Below, piece after piece: positions 16,266-25,936 of a stretch of DNA of 33,188 bases (positions within the stretch are counted from its first letter, which is position 1; each line of letters starts with the position of its first letter). Made by a program: the position numbers and the translations under genes. A model generated the notes under the pieces. The model was not told the origin of the DNA. It made no database searches and was given only the letters and a program-made list of their open reading frames with translations. Source of the DNA: Pseudomonadales bacterium (GTDB taxonomy: Bacteria > Pseudomonadota > Gammaproteobacteria > Pseudomonadales > Azotimanducaceae); contig JAFMIA010000032.1 in NCBI GenBank assembly GCA_017854255.1, forward strand, positions 1 through 33,188, given 5' to 3'.

Positions 16266-17597
16266 TTAACCAACCTCGCAGATGGCCTCGCCGATAATGT
16301 CAAAAATGCGCTTGATTTCGGCTTCCGAAATAATGAGTGGCGGTGATAAGACTAACGAGTCGCCAATCGGACGAACCCAGGCGCCTTTTTCATAGCAACG
16401 TTTTGCAACCGCTGCACCGCGTTGCATGGGCGCGCCATCGAGCGGCGCGAGTTCGATCGCGCCGAGTAAAGCAAAGCACCGAACGTCGATAACATTTGGG
16501 AGGTCACTAAGGCCGAGTGCGGCGTCTTGCCAGGGGTCTTGGAGCGCCTTCGGGCGCTCAAAAAGCCCCTCTTGCTCATAGATATCAAGGGTTGCCATGC
16601 CAGCGGCACAGGCAACAGGGTGGCCTGAGTAGGTGTAACCATGGCTCAACTCGACGCCGGGTACGTCGGTATCCATAAAACGCTCGAAAATAGCATCGGA
16701 AACAAAGACGCCGCCCATCGGAATGGTCGCATTGGTGATGCCTTTTGCGGTGGTCATGATATCCGGCACGACACCAAAGCGCTCGGCCGCGGTGCAGGCG
16801 CCGGTGCGTCCGAAGCCGGTAATGACCTCATCAAAAATCAATAAAATGCCATGCTCATCACATAAATCACGGAGGCGTTGCAGATAACCCACCGGCGGCA
16901 GGTGAACCCCGCCCGCGCCGCCAATCGGCTCGACAATCACGGCGGCTATGGCGTCGGCACCATGCAATTCGACCAAACGCTGCAAGTCCATTGCCAGTTC
17001 CTCTCCCTCTGGCGGCAGGCCTCTTGCAAACCGATTGCCCGCCAGACCATGGGTTTGACGCATGTGATCTGTGCCGGGCAGCAACAGACCGAACGGATTT
17101 CGGTTTTTGACGAGGCCCCCAACAGAGAGTCCCCCAAAACCCATGCCGTGATAGCCCTTTTCTCGACCGATTAAACGTTGACGGCCCGCTTCACCATTGC
17201 GTCGATGATAAGCCAGTGCAATCTTTAAGGCGGTGTCCACGGATTCTGATCCGGAATTGGTGAAGAAGACATGATTGAGCGGATCAGGCACATGTTTAAC
17301 CAGGCGGCTGGCATATTGAAATGCAAGCGGATGACCAGAGTTAAAGCTGTGCGCAAAATCTAGACTTTCCAGCTGATGCGCAATGGCCGCGTTGATGTGC
17401 GCTCTGTGGTGACCGGCATTCACACACCAAAGACCCGCGCTGCCGTCGAGCGTCTCATGACCTTGGCTGTCGGTGTAATACATGCCTTTCGCGGACACGA
17501 TAAAACGAGGGTCTTCTTTGAATTGCCTTTGCCCCGAAAACGGCATCCAGAAAGCATCGAGGTTATCGGGTACCAGGTTGTGATGTTTCGTGCTCAT
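16266..17597 (-). CDS. Class III aminotransferase, omega-amino acid:pyruvate type
   Basis: A 443-residue PLP-dependent fold-type I enzyme. Near the N-terminus it has DAFWMPFSGQRQFKEDPR, then the cofactor-phosphate loop TNSGSESVDTALK, GREKGYHGMGFGGLSVGG, the D256 pair to the pyridine nitrogen (IFDEVITGFGRTG) and Schiff-base lysine K285 (TTAKGITNA). The overall pattern matches beta-alanine/omega-amino acid:pyruvate aminotransferases (EC 2.6.1.18), which move the terminal amino group of beta-alanine or similar amines to pyruvate. GAGGTT precedes ATG 17597. The HAD phosphatase gene ends 17 bases upstream, so both share a transcript. The exact amine donor is not predictable. Confidence 0.88.
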   Translation of the reverse strand: MSTKHHNLVPDNLDAFWMPFSGQRQFKEDPRFIVSAKGMYYTDSQGHETLDGSAGLWCVNAGHHRAHINAAIAHQLESLDFAHSFNSGHPLAFQYASRLVKHVPDPLNHVFFTNSGSESVDTALKIALAYHRRNGEAGRQRLIGREKGYHGMGFGGLSVGGLVKNRNPFGLLLPGTDHMRQTHGLAGNRFARGLPPEGEELAMDLQRLVELHGADAIAAVIVEPIGGAGGVHLPPVGYLQRLRDLCDEHGILLIFDEVITGFGRTGACTAAERFGVVPDIMTTAKGITNATIPMGGVFVSDAIFERFMDTDVPGVELSHGYTYSGHPVACAAGMATLDIYEQEGLFERPKALQDPWQDAALGLSDLPNVIDVRCFALLGAIELAPLDGAPMQRGAAVAKRCYEKGAWVRPIGDSLVLSPPLIISEAEIKRIFDIIGEAICEVG

Positions 17598-17614
17598 GAT
17601 CGACTAACCTCGTA

Positions 17615-18292
17615 TTAAACGTAGTGTAAGAGTTCTAACGGATGTTCGATGAGGACATCTGCTCCGGCAGCAGTGAGGGTTTCACGGCTCCGGAAACCCC
17701 ATGACACACCAACGGCAAAAAGACTGCAAGCCCGAGCCGTGGCGAGATCGACCGGTGTGTCGCCGACCATCATAAGCTCATCGGGACGCAAACCGAGGGT
17801 CTTAATGACCGCTGCGCCGCAAGCCGGATCGGGTTTATGGGGATAAGCGCCGGTATAACCCAGCACGCAGTCAAAGCTGTGTTGCGGAAAGCATTCGATG
17901 AGACACGCGTTGGCGGCATCTTGATCCTTGTTGGTCAGCACTGCCGTTGGAATGCTACGGGCTCGCAGGGCTGCGAGTAATTCTGGGATGCCATCATAAA
18001 TGGCGATTTCACGGCGCCAGACCGTATCGTAGAGCCGGCGCTCGAGCGTGACCAGTGCGCTGATAATCTCAGCTTCTCGCGCAGCCTTTGGTAGCGCGCG
18101 TTCAGCGCATTTGAAGACGCCATCCCCGATGAAGTCTTTATAGTCTTGAATCGCGTGAGTGGGGTAGCCGGTTTCTGTAAGCGCTTGATTAAAGGCGGTG
18201 CCAATGCAGGCTAGGGTATCCAATAACGTACCATCCAAGTCGAAAATAACACCTTGAAAGGGGCCGGTTTGGTCTTGCTTGGGTTTGATCAT
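17615..18292 (-). CDS. gph: HAD-family phosphatase, phosphoglycolate phosphatase-like
   Basis: A 225-residue HAD hydrolase with motif I FDLDGTLLDT (nucleophile D18, D20), a helical cap of the Gph type containing DYKDFIGDG, motif II VLTNKD, motif III lysine in HKPDP, and motif IV VGDTPVDLATA. Gph removes phosphate from 2-phosphoglycolate formed by DNA repair or Rubisco oxygenation. The sequence fits that family well, but related enzymes act on other small phosphates. ATG 18292 has only a weak AAGTGA before it. The preceding gene ends 47 bases upstream. Confidence 0.85.
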   Translation of the reverse strand: MIKPKQDQTGPFQGVIFDLDGTLLDTLACIGTAFNQALTETGYPTHAIQDYKDFIGDGVFKCAERALPKAAREAEIISALVTLERRLYDTVWRREIAIYDGIPELLAALRARSIPTAVLTNKDQDAANACLIECFPQHSFDCVLGYTGAYPHKPDPACGAAVIKTLGLRPDELMMVGDTPVDLATARACSLFAVGVSWGFRSRETLTAAGADVLIEHPLELLHYV

Positions 18293-18339
18293 AAATCACT
18301 TACGGTGTCGGTTGGTTGAAGGGGACGCCGGCAGGCGTC

Positions 18340-19311
18340 TTATGATCCCTGCTGGGTGTTGGTCTCGAGCTGGTCCATAAAAAAGTCGCTGATCAGCGTA
18401 ATGGGTTCGATCATGAAGTGGGCATCGATTGGTGCATTAATTGACCCAATGGGCTCGTTCTGACCCGGTGGGGTTGCCTCGGTTAACGCATAGTACCCAA
18501 GCTGCTCGTGTCTGAGTTGCAGGCTCTTTATCTGAATTTCGCGCGCAATTTGCGTAACGATCAGCTGTTTCGCGCGCGCGCCACTTTGGATGAGCCGATG
18601 GCAAAGGGTTTCTTGAGCGGTTTGTAAAATTTCAAGCTCGCAAAGTCGTTGGTTTTCCCGCCCCATTGGGTCCTCGCAGGAAAGCGTTCGCAGTGTTTTA
18701 AGCAGCGCACGATTGCGCCAGACAGCGGCAATGGGTTGATGATCGCGGTGCAGTTTTAACAGCATTTCGCCCGCATCTAAACTCAGCACAAGGCTGGTTT
18801 TTAGGTCGGTGGTGGTGGGGGGCAAATTTGCTTGCAAGCCAGGCCAGGGCCTTAAGATCTCAATCTGCGAAGTACCCTCGGCTTGATTCTGAATGAGCAG
18901 TACCCAGTCGGCCTGCTCGAGGGCCTTTAGTCGTCTCATAGGACTGTGTGGTAAGTCCAGGCAGACTAAGTCCCAAGACGCTTGTCCAGCTGCGATGGCT
19001 TGCAAATGCGCGCTGTGCTGCGATGGGGTTGCCGTCATTAATAAAAGCGGGCCAACCAATTCTGTTGTAACCGGGTCCGGCATGGGGCAACCGTGTTCCG
19101 CGCACAAAGACCAGAAATGAACCAGTGCTTTGTCCGACCAGTTGCGGCCACCATGCTCAAAAGGGTATCCCGGAACGCGCAAGTGATGCTCGGTCAACGC
19201 GAGCTCCCATGACGCCGCGCGACGTTCATCGCCCAGGTCAGTGAGCGCAAGCCAATGCGTTTCGACAAAATCGTTCGCAAAGGCCGCAGCGCTGGCTTCA
19301 GTGATCTCCAA
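18340..19311 (-). CDS. Divergent acyl-CoA dehydrogenase-like protein, probably non-enzymatic
   Basis: A 323-residue protein I recognise only by weak resemblance to acyl-CoA dehydrogenases. The segment around residues 47-115 (VPGYPFEHGGRNWSDKALVHF, then AEHGCPMPDPVTTELVGPLLL and a helix ending QAIAAGQASWDL) matches their N-terminal helical domain and the start of the middle sheet. The usual FAD-binding residues and catalytic glutamate region are not evident, and the protein is about 60 residues shorter than normal. The start is TTG 19311, well supported by AAGGA eight bases upstream; it overlaps the DnaJ gene by 14 bases. Tight linkage to the VWA and DnaJ genes suggests a joint role. Function unknown. 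Confidence 0.65.
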   Translation of the reverse strand: MEITEASAAAFANDFVETHWLALTDLGDERRAASWELALTEHHLRVPGYPFEHGGRNWSDKALVHFWSLCAEHGCPMPDPVTTELVGPLLLMTATPSQHSAHLQAIAAGQASWDLVCLDLPHSPMRRLKALEQADWVLLIQNQAEGTSQIEILRPWPGLQANLPPTTTDLKTSLVLSLDAGEMLLKLHRDHQPIAAVWRNRALLKTLRTLSCEDPMGRENQRLCELEILQTAQETLCHRLIQSGARAKQLIVTQIAREIQIKSLQLRHEQLGYYALTEATPPGQNEPIGSINAPIDAHFMIEPITLISDFFMDQLETNTQQGS

Positions 19312-20035
19312 GTAATCGGTCCTTAGCGGCGTTTAAGCGCGCGGCCATATCGTTCGAGCCACCTCGATCCGGATGGTGAATCTGCATGAGCCGACGGTGG
19401 GCTTTAATGATCTCATCATGCGTTGGATTGGCGCCGAGTTCTAACAGGGTTATGGCAGCAGCGCGATTCATGTCGCCTGAAGGATCTTGCGCTGCATGCG
19501 CGCCTGATGCGTGATCTGCATGGTAGCGTTCAAAGTAAGTGTTCAGTAACTCGCTGGAGTCGATATCTGAGGCAACTTCAGCTTGCAGGGCTAAAAGCGC
19601 GTCCCGTGACAGCTGGGAAAGCAGCTGTCCTTGGAAGGCACCTTTTTTAATGGTGCCATCGAGTTCACCGGAGTCATGGTCAAGCGTCATAGTAAAGAAC
19701 GCACTCTCGATTTGACTCTTGCCGCCGGATTTAGGGCCTTTCTGGACGCTGGCCAGGCCCAGCGCGGCCTGGATGGTTTTCCAAAGGTTGACTGCCTGAA
19801 ATAAACGCATCATTACCGGCAGCGCCCGAACGAACATGGCGAGCACAACCCCAAGGCTTGCGGTCACGGGATGTAATCGACCGGTCAAGCCCAGGCCAAT
19901 GAGCACCACCACCGCAAGCGCTGCGGCATACAGCGCAAAAAATTGGGCAACGCTTAATTTGCGCTTACCCAGAAGGGTCCTTAATAAGAAAAAAATCGCG
20001 ACGGCGGCAACTGCTGCTAAAAGTAGACGACCCAT
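19298..20035 (-). CDS. Membrane-anchored DnaJ-domain protein
   Basis: A 245-residue protein with an N-terminal membrane helix (2-20), a second hydrophobic region (about 30-80), a central soluble part (about 105-185) and a C-terminal J-domain (about 190-245) with the HPD tripeptide at 221-223 (QIHHPDRGGS). Such proteins recruit and stimulate Hsp70 (DnaK) at the membrane; the layout recalls mitochondrial TIM14 and its bacterial relatives. The ATG shares one base with the VWA stop (TAATG) and its end overlaps the next gene, so the three products are probably made together. Confidence 0.85.
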   Translation of the reverse strand: MGRLLLAAVAAVAIFFLLRTLLGKRKLSVAQFFALYAAALAVVVLIGLGLTGRLHPVTASLGVVLAMFVRALPVMMRLFQAVNLWKTIQAALGLASVQKGPKSGGKSQIESAFFTMTLDHDSGELDGTIKKGAFQGQLLSQLSRDALLALQAEVASDIDSSELLNTYFERYHADHASGAHAAQDPSGDMNRAAAITLLELGANPTHDEIIKAHRRLMQIHHPDRGGSNDMAARLNAAKDRLLGDH

Positions 20036-20748
20036 TATGTTTTTGGTAACTGCTGGGTCAATTGCTTTAACCCCGGTTGCTGATGGGCAAGGCTGCCGAG
20101 GGCGGCGCTGCCACCGGTTGCATAAGCGGCAGCGCCGGCGAGGAGCCGTTTTAATTGATTCGGACTGGCTAGATCGAAGGGCGCATAAGCGCCGCCAGAC
20201 AGTTTCGTCATAGCGCGAAACGTTCGTTCAACCGCCACGTCACGACCCTCGTGAAAAATGAACAGCGGTATTTTTTTAAGACCCAGTAGACCTGCCTGAT
20301 TGCACAGATCATCGACAGACTCCTCGATGGCGTCGCCGACAAATAATATTGCTTTGAGAGTGTCGGTACGTGAGACCTTCAGAGCATGCTTCAGCAGTCG
20401 GCCGATTTGGGTGTGGCCACCTTTGCATCGTACTTTGCTCATTAGGTTCTGCAGTTCGGTCGCAGAATGACAAAAACGCGATGCCTTAAGCTCTCGAAAG
20501 CCGCTGTAGAAACACAACTGTACCGCTAGGCGTTGGTTGCTTTGCACCGCTGCGAACATTTCGTGCTGAATTTGACTGGCCTGATCCCAGGTTGGTTCTC
20601 GGGATGCTGTGGCATCCATGCCAAAAATGATCCTGCTTTCGATCGGTGTTCCCGGCAGTTTTGCAGGTGATTTTGCTTGGGCGATAAAGGTTGCAACCGC
20701 TTGGGAGGGTTGTGCCGGTTCGTTTTGACTCGTGGGATTCTTGCTCAT
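20035..20748 (-). CDS. Von Willebrand factor A domain protein
   Basis: A 237-residue soluble protein with a VWA fold. MIDAS metal-site residues are present in variant form: D45-A-T47-A-S49 (MDATASREPTW), T113 in GGHTQIG, and D139 in LFVGDAIEE. No signal peptide or membrane helix is seen, so it is likely cytoplasmic. The N-terminal 35 residues are low in structure (SKNPTSQNEPAQPSQ). It is the first gene of the minus-strand operon with DnaJ and ACAD-like genes and diverges from a 5'-nucleotidase gene across a 72-base gap. The partner protein is unknown. Confidence 0.85.
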   Translation of the reverse strand: MSKNPTSQNEPAQPSQAVATFIAQAKSPAKLPGTPIESRIIFGMDATASREPTWDQASQIQHEMFAAVQSNQRLAVQLCFYSGFRELKASRFCHSATELQNLMSKVRCKGGHTQIGRLLKHALKVSRTDTLKAILFVGDAIEESVDDLCNQAGLLGLKKIPLFIFHEGRDVAVERTFRAMTKLSGGAYAPFDLASPNQLKRLLAGAAAYATGGSAALGSLAHQQPGLKQLTQQLPKT

Positions 20749-20820
20749 CTAAGGGTAAGGATATAGGCTTTATTCTTCTCTGCAAGTATTTGCCTGCAGA
20801 CATTAGCCAAGGGTTAGAAA

Positions 20821-21711
20821 ATGTCGTCAAGAACTCGACTTGTGCTTGCAATTGCCAGCAGTGCGTTGTTCGACTTAAGGCAAAGTGACGCCGTTTTTCG
20901 GCGGGAAGGACTGCAGGCGTATCGCGCCTACCAGGTCGCGCAAGAAAAACAGGTTTTAGAACCCGGCGCTGCCTTTTCACTAGTGAGCAAGCTACTGGCG
21001 CTGGGTGCGGAGGGCCTCGTTGAGGTAGAAGTGATTTTATTGTCTCGAAATTCAGCGGATACCGGGTTGCGGGTTTTTAACTCAATTCAGGCTCATGGGC
21101 TGGATATTCGGCGGGCGGCCTTCACAGGCGGGGCGGCGCCCTATCGATATATGCGACCCTTTGGGTGTCATTTGTTTCTTTCGGCCAATCCAATTGACGT
21201 GGTTGATGCTTTGGATAATGGCTTTGCGGCGGCGTCGGTGCTACCGGGCTCGGTTCGGCATCAAGAAGGACCTCGGATCCGGTTCGCCTTTGACGGTGAT
21301 GCGGTTTTATTTTCCGATGTTGCGGAACGGGTGTACCAACGCGATGGCCTTGACGCGTTTACAGCCCAAGAACAAGCTTCTGCGGATGAACCCTTGCCAA
21401 GAGGGCCCTTCGCTGCATTTCTAACGCAGCTGCACAAAGTCCAATCGGTGTATTCAGAAGATACCTGCCCGATCGAAACAGCCTTGGTGACGGCCCGGTC
21501 TGCGCCCGCCCATGAGCGGGTGATTAAAACGCTTCGCAGTTGGGGTATTCGTCTGGATGAATCCTTGTTTTTAGGTGGTCTGGACAAAACCGAGTTTTTA
21601 GCGGCGTATGGCGCGGATATTTTCTTCGATGATCAAGCGGAGCATTGTCATCTTGCCAGTCGGGTCGTCGTGTCAGGTCATGTGCCACACGGTGTTAAAA
21701 ACCCGCGTTAA
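20821..21711 (+). CDS. Cytosolic 5'-nucleotidase (PF06189-like)
   Basis: A 296-residue protein of the 5'-nucleotidase family related to animal NT5C1: LVLAIASSALFDLRQSDAVFRREG at the N-terminus, EVEVILLSRNSADTGLRVFNSI, FTGGAAPYRYMRPFGCHLFLSA, then RFAFDGDAVLFSD, LVTARSAPAHERVIKTLRSWGI and a C-terminal FLGGLDKTEFLAAYGADIFFDDQ. It would remove phosphate from nucleoside monophosphates. AAGG lies eight bases before ATG 20821. It diverges from the VWA operon; the shared 72-base gap must hold both promoters. Confidence 0.9.
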   Translation: MSSRTRLVLAIASSALFDLRQSDAVFRREGLQAYRAYQVAQEKQVLEPGAAFSLVSKLLALGAEGLVEVEVILLSRNSADTGLRVFNSIQAHGLDIRRAAFTGGAAPYRYMRPFGCHLFLSANPIDVVDALDNGFAAASVLPGSVRHQEGPRIRFAFDGDAVLFSDVAERVYQRDGLDAFTAQEQASADEPLPRGPFAAFLTQLHKVQSVYSEDTCPIETALVTARSAPAHERVIKTLRSWGIRLDESLFLGGLDKTEFLAAYGADIFFDDQAEHCHLASRVVVSGHVPHGVKNPR

Positions 21712-21760
21712 GGCCTTGTAGGCCGATATCGATAAAGCTCGATTGCCCTGGGTATCCTCG

Positions 21761-21900
21761 TGTTGCGGCAGAGCCTTCAGCGTTGTGGAAGAGCCTTCAG
21801 CGTTGTGGAAGAGCCTTCAGCGTTGCAGAAGAGCCTTCAGCGTTGCAGAAGAGCCTTCAGCGTTGTACAGAGCCTTCAGCGTTGTGGAAGAGCCTTCAGT
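21761..21900. repeat. Seven-copy 20-bp tandem repeat array
   Basis: The unit GAGCCTTCAGCGTTGTGGAA begins at 21771 and recurs at 21791, 21811, 21831, 21851, 21870 and (partial) 21890; half a unit precedes at 21761. Copies 3 and 4 read TTGCAGAA in place of TTGTGGAA; copy 5 is 19 bases long. GAGCCTTCAG is invariant in all seven copies. Each junction forms GAAG-AGC-CTTC, a tiny inverted repeat. A 20-base period cannot keep a reading frame, so it is not coding, and there are no unique spacers as in CRISPR. It lies between the 5'-nucleotidase and cysB genes. Confidence 0.95.
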
Positions 21901-23854
<1,954 letters not shown>

Positions 23855-23903
23855 AATCAAAGATCGGAAGTCGCTGGAGCGGAGAATTTAGGTTGGTTGC
23901 GCG

Positions 23904-23917
23904 TCATTGTGTAATGA
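23904..23917. promoter_or_regulatory. Inverted repeat in cysH-thrH divergent gap, possible operator
   Basis: TCATT-GTGT-AATGA is a perfect 5-bp dyad placed 50 bases from the cysH start. A -10-like TATAAC for thrH follows at about 23934. No regulator is assigned. Confidence 0.3.
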
Positions 23918-23973
23918 TCTTTTGCTCTAGGCTTATAACCTCACGGAAAACAAATGGTTCATGCGTTGAAGCC

Positions 23974-24019
23974 AAGGAGGTGCCGTGAAACAATGGCGTT
24001 GTTTAGCTGTTTAGGATGA
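23974..24019 (+). other. Strong Shine-Dalgarno site with tiny leader frames before thrH
   Basis: AAGGAGG (23974-23980) is followed by GTG 23985 (9 codons, VKQWRCLAV, stop 24012-24014) and ATG 23993 (8 codons, MALFSCLG, stop 24017-24019). The second frame ends inside the AGGA that should serve thrH (ATG 24023). A leader peptide coupled to thrH is possible; neither frame is proven. Confidence 0.25.
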
Positions 24020-24022
24020 CCA

Positions 24023-24631
24023 ATGGATTTAGTATGTTTGGATCTGGAAGGGGTTTTAATTCCAGAAATATGGATCGCCTTCGCCGAGGAAACGGGCATT
24101 GCCTCGCTCCGAGCGACAACCCGAGATATCCCTGATTACAACGAATTGATGCAGCAACGTTTGCGAATACTCGATGAAAATAGACTCACATTGCCCGAAA
24201 TTCAGCGCGTGATCGCTGGGCTATCCCCCTTAGAGGGCGCTGCTGACTTCCTGCAAGATCTGAGACAGGTCTACCAAGTCGTGATTCTGTCAGACACCTT
24301 CTATGAGTTTGCACAGCCTATGATGCAGCAGTTGGCATGGCCAACTTTATTGTGTCATCGGCTGCGGGTCTCAGATGACGGGCAAATTTTAGACTATGTC
24401 TTGCGGCAGCAAGACCCGAAGCGTCACGCTGTTGAGGCCTTTAAAGCATTGAACTACCGTATTTTTGCTGCGGGGGACTCGTATAACGATACCTCCATGC
24501 TCGGATCTGCCGACAGGGGTTTTTTGTTTAAGGCGCCCGATAATGTGAAAGCCGAGTTCCCGCAATTTAAATCAACGCAAGACTATGATGTGTTGCGGGC
24601 AATGATCGATGAGGCCGCGCGCGAGGGGTAG
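24023..24631 (+). CDS. thrH: ThrH: phosphoserine phosphatase / homoserine phosphotransferase
   Basis: A 202-residue HAD enzyme nearly colinear with Pseudomonas ThrH, which hydrolyses phosphoserine and can pass the phosphate to homoserine. Motif I is the unusual D7-L-E-G (CLDLEGVLIPEIWIAFAEE), followed by TTRDIPDYNELMQQRLRILDE, motif II SDTFYEF, the lysine in QQDPKR and motif IV GDSYNDTSML. AGGA lies six bases before ATG 24023. With the SerC encoded at 5985-7145 it can complete serine synthesis from phosphohydroxypyruvate. It diverges from cysH, linking serine supply to sulfate reduction. Confidence 0.95.
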   Translation: MDLVCLDLEGVLIPEIWIAFAEETGIASLRATTRDIPDYNELMQQRLRILDENRLTLPEIQRVIAGLSPLEGAADFLQDLRQVYQVVILSDTFYEFAQPMMQQLAWPTLLCHRLRVSDDGQILDYVLRQQDPKRHAVEAFKALNYRIFAAGDSYNDTSMLGSADRGFLFKAPDNVKAEFPQFKSTQDYDVLRAMIDEAAREG

Positions 24632-24899
24632 GTGGCCTGAACCGAGCCGTTGCGACGCAAGCATCTGTGGTATTCTAGCTCGCCCTGAGAGACGGGCGGA
24701 TGCCTTCGATAGGGGTGCGGATATGGGCTGAACCGGCGCAGGCTGGCATCAGGCTGGGTTGGTTTAAGGCGAGATATTTGGCTTAAAGTGCCCGAAAGAC
24801 ATCATCTTGTAACGATAAGCGAGCTTAGCCGTTCGGTTGGGGCGTCTCGACAAGGGGCAGTTCAAGCGGTGATAAAACGAGTTAGTAAGGAGAAATCAG
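24632..24899 (+). other. thrH-prpB intergenic region with hairpins
   Basis: No gene is seen. CGCCC / GGGCG (24681-24698, 8-base loop) and, right after it, GATGCC (24699-24704) pairing with GGCATC (24745-24750) could fold into a structured prpB leader. I do not match it to a known riboswitch. A good ribosome site for prpB (AAGGAGA) is at its end. Confidence 0.4.
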
Positions 24900-25787
24900 A
24901 TGGACAGTGCTGGTCGACGTTTAAGACAAGCCATTAAGGCCGAGTCGCCATTACAAGTGGTGGGGACCATTAACGCCTATACCGCGATAATGGCGGAATC
25001 GGTCGGCTACCAAGCCATCTACTTATCGGGCGCGGGGGTTGCGAATGCCTCTTTCGGGCTGCCGGATCTGGGTATGACGTCCTTGAATGACGTGCTGGAA
25101 GATGTTCGACGCATCACCAATGCCAGTAGCTTACCGTTACTGGTTGATGTCGATACGGGTTGGGGCGGCGCCTTTAATATTGCTAGAACGGTTAAGGAAA
25201 TGATCAAAGCCGGTGCGGCGGGCATGCATATTGAAGATCAGGTCTCTCAGAAACGGTGCGGACATCGACCGAATAAGGAAATAGTTTCCAGAGCCGAGAT
25301 GGCCGATCGGATAAAAGCCTCGGTTGATGCCAAAACCGATCCGGATTTCTTGGTTATGGCGCGCACAGATGCTTTAGCCGTGGTTGGACTCGATGAGGTC
25401 ATTGCCAGGGCGCAGCTTTGTGAGGAAGCGGGTGCCGATGCGATCTTTGCCGAAGCGATGACCGATCTAGAAATGTACCGTGCTGTGACGCAGTCGGTGG
25501 ATATCCCGGTTCTGGCCAACATTACAGAGTTTGGGGCAACGCCGCTGTTCACCACCGAGGAGTTGGCATCGGCGGGCATTGATATGGCGTTGTATCCCCT
25601 GTCAGCATTTCGAGCGATGAATCTCGCAGCGTTGAAAATGTATCAAGGATTAAGAGAAAAAGGCACGCAGAGCCATATGGTGGATCAGATGCAAACGCGC
25701 GCGGCGCTCTACGAGTTTCTCGGCTACCATGAGTATGAGGCGAAACTTGATGAGTTGTTTCTCGACGAGAAAGCAAAAGAGTCATAG
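24900..25787 (+). CDS. prpB: 2-methylisocitrate lyase PrpB
   Basis: Cleaves 2-methylisocitrate to pyruvate and succinate in the 2-methylcitrate cycle for propionyl-CoA. The 295-residue ICL/PEPM-fold protein has the catalytic loop KRCGH (118-122; isocitrate lyases have KKCGH), Mg-binding DVDTGWG (83-89), [17 protein letters not shown] at the substrate pocket and IEDQ at 111-114. AAGGAGA seven bases before ATG 24900 fixes the start. prpC follows after 149 bases. No prpD, acnD, prpF or prpR is in the window. Confidence 0.95.
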   Translation: MDSAGRRLRQAIKAESPLQVVGTINAYTAIMAESVGYQAIYLSGAGVANASFGLPDLGMTSLNDVLEDVRRITNASSLPLLVDVDTGWGGAFNIARTVKEMIKAGAAGMHIEDQVSQKRCGHRPNKEIVSRAEMADRIKASVDAKTDPDFLVMARTDALAVVGLDEVIARAQLCEEAGADAIFAEAMTDLEMYRAVTQSVDIPVLANITEFGATPLFTTEELASAGIDMALYPLSAFRAMNLAALKMYQGLREKGTQSHMVDQMQTRAALYEFLGYHEYEAKLDELFLDEKAKES

Positions 25788-25936
25788 CGCGACGGAGTGC
25801 GGCGAGTCAGTCCAGGCGCGTTCAGCTATGATCTGAAGCCGCTGTGATTTGAAGCAGCGTGGTTCGATTAAAATGTAATGGCCAATCAAGCGCTATGATG
25901 ACAAACAGATGTGAGCAATTCCAAAATTAGGAGAGA

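Noticed and set aside
21761-21900. CRISPR array
   Set aside because: Units are directly abutting 20-mers without unique spacers, and no cas gene is near.
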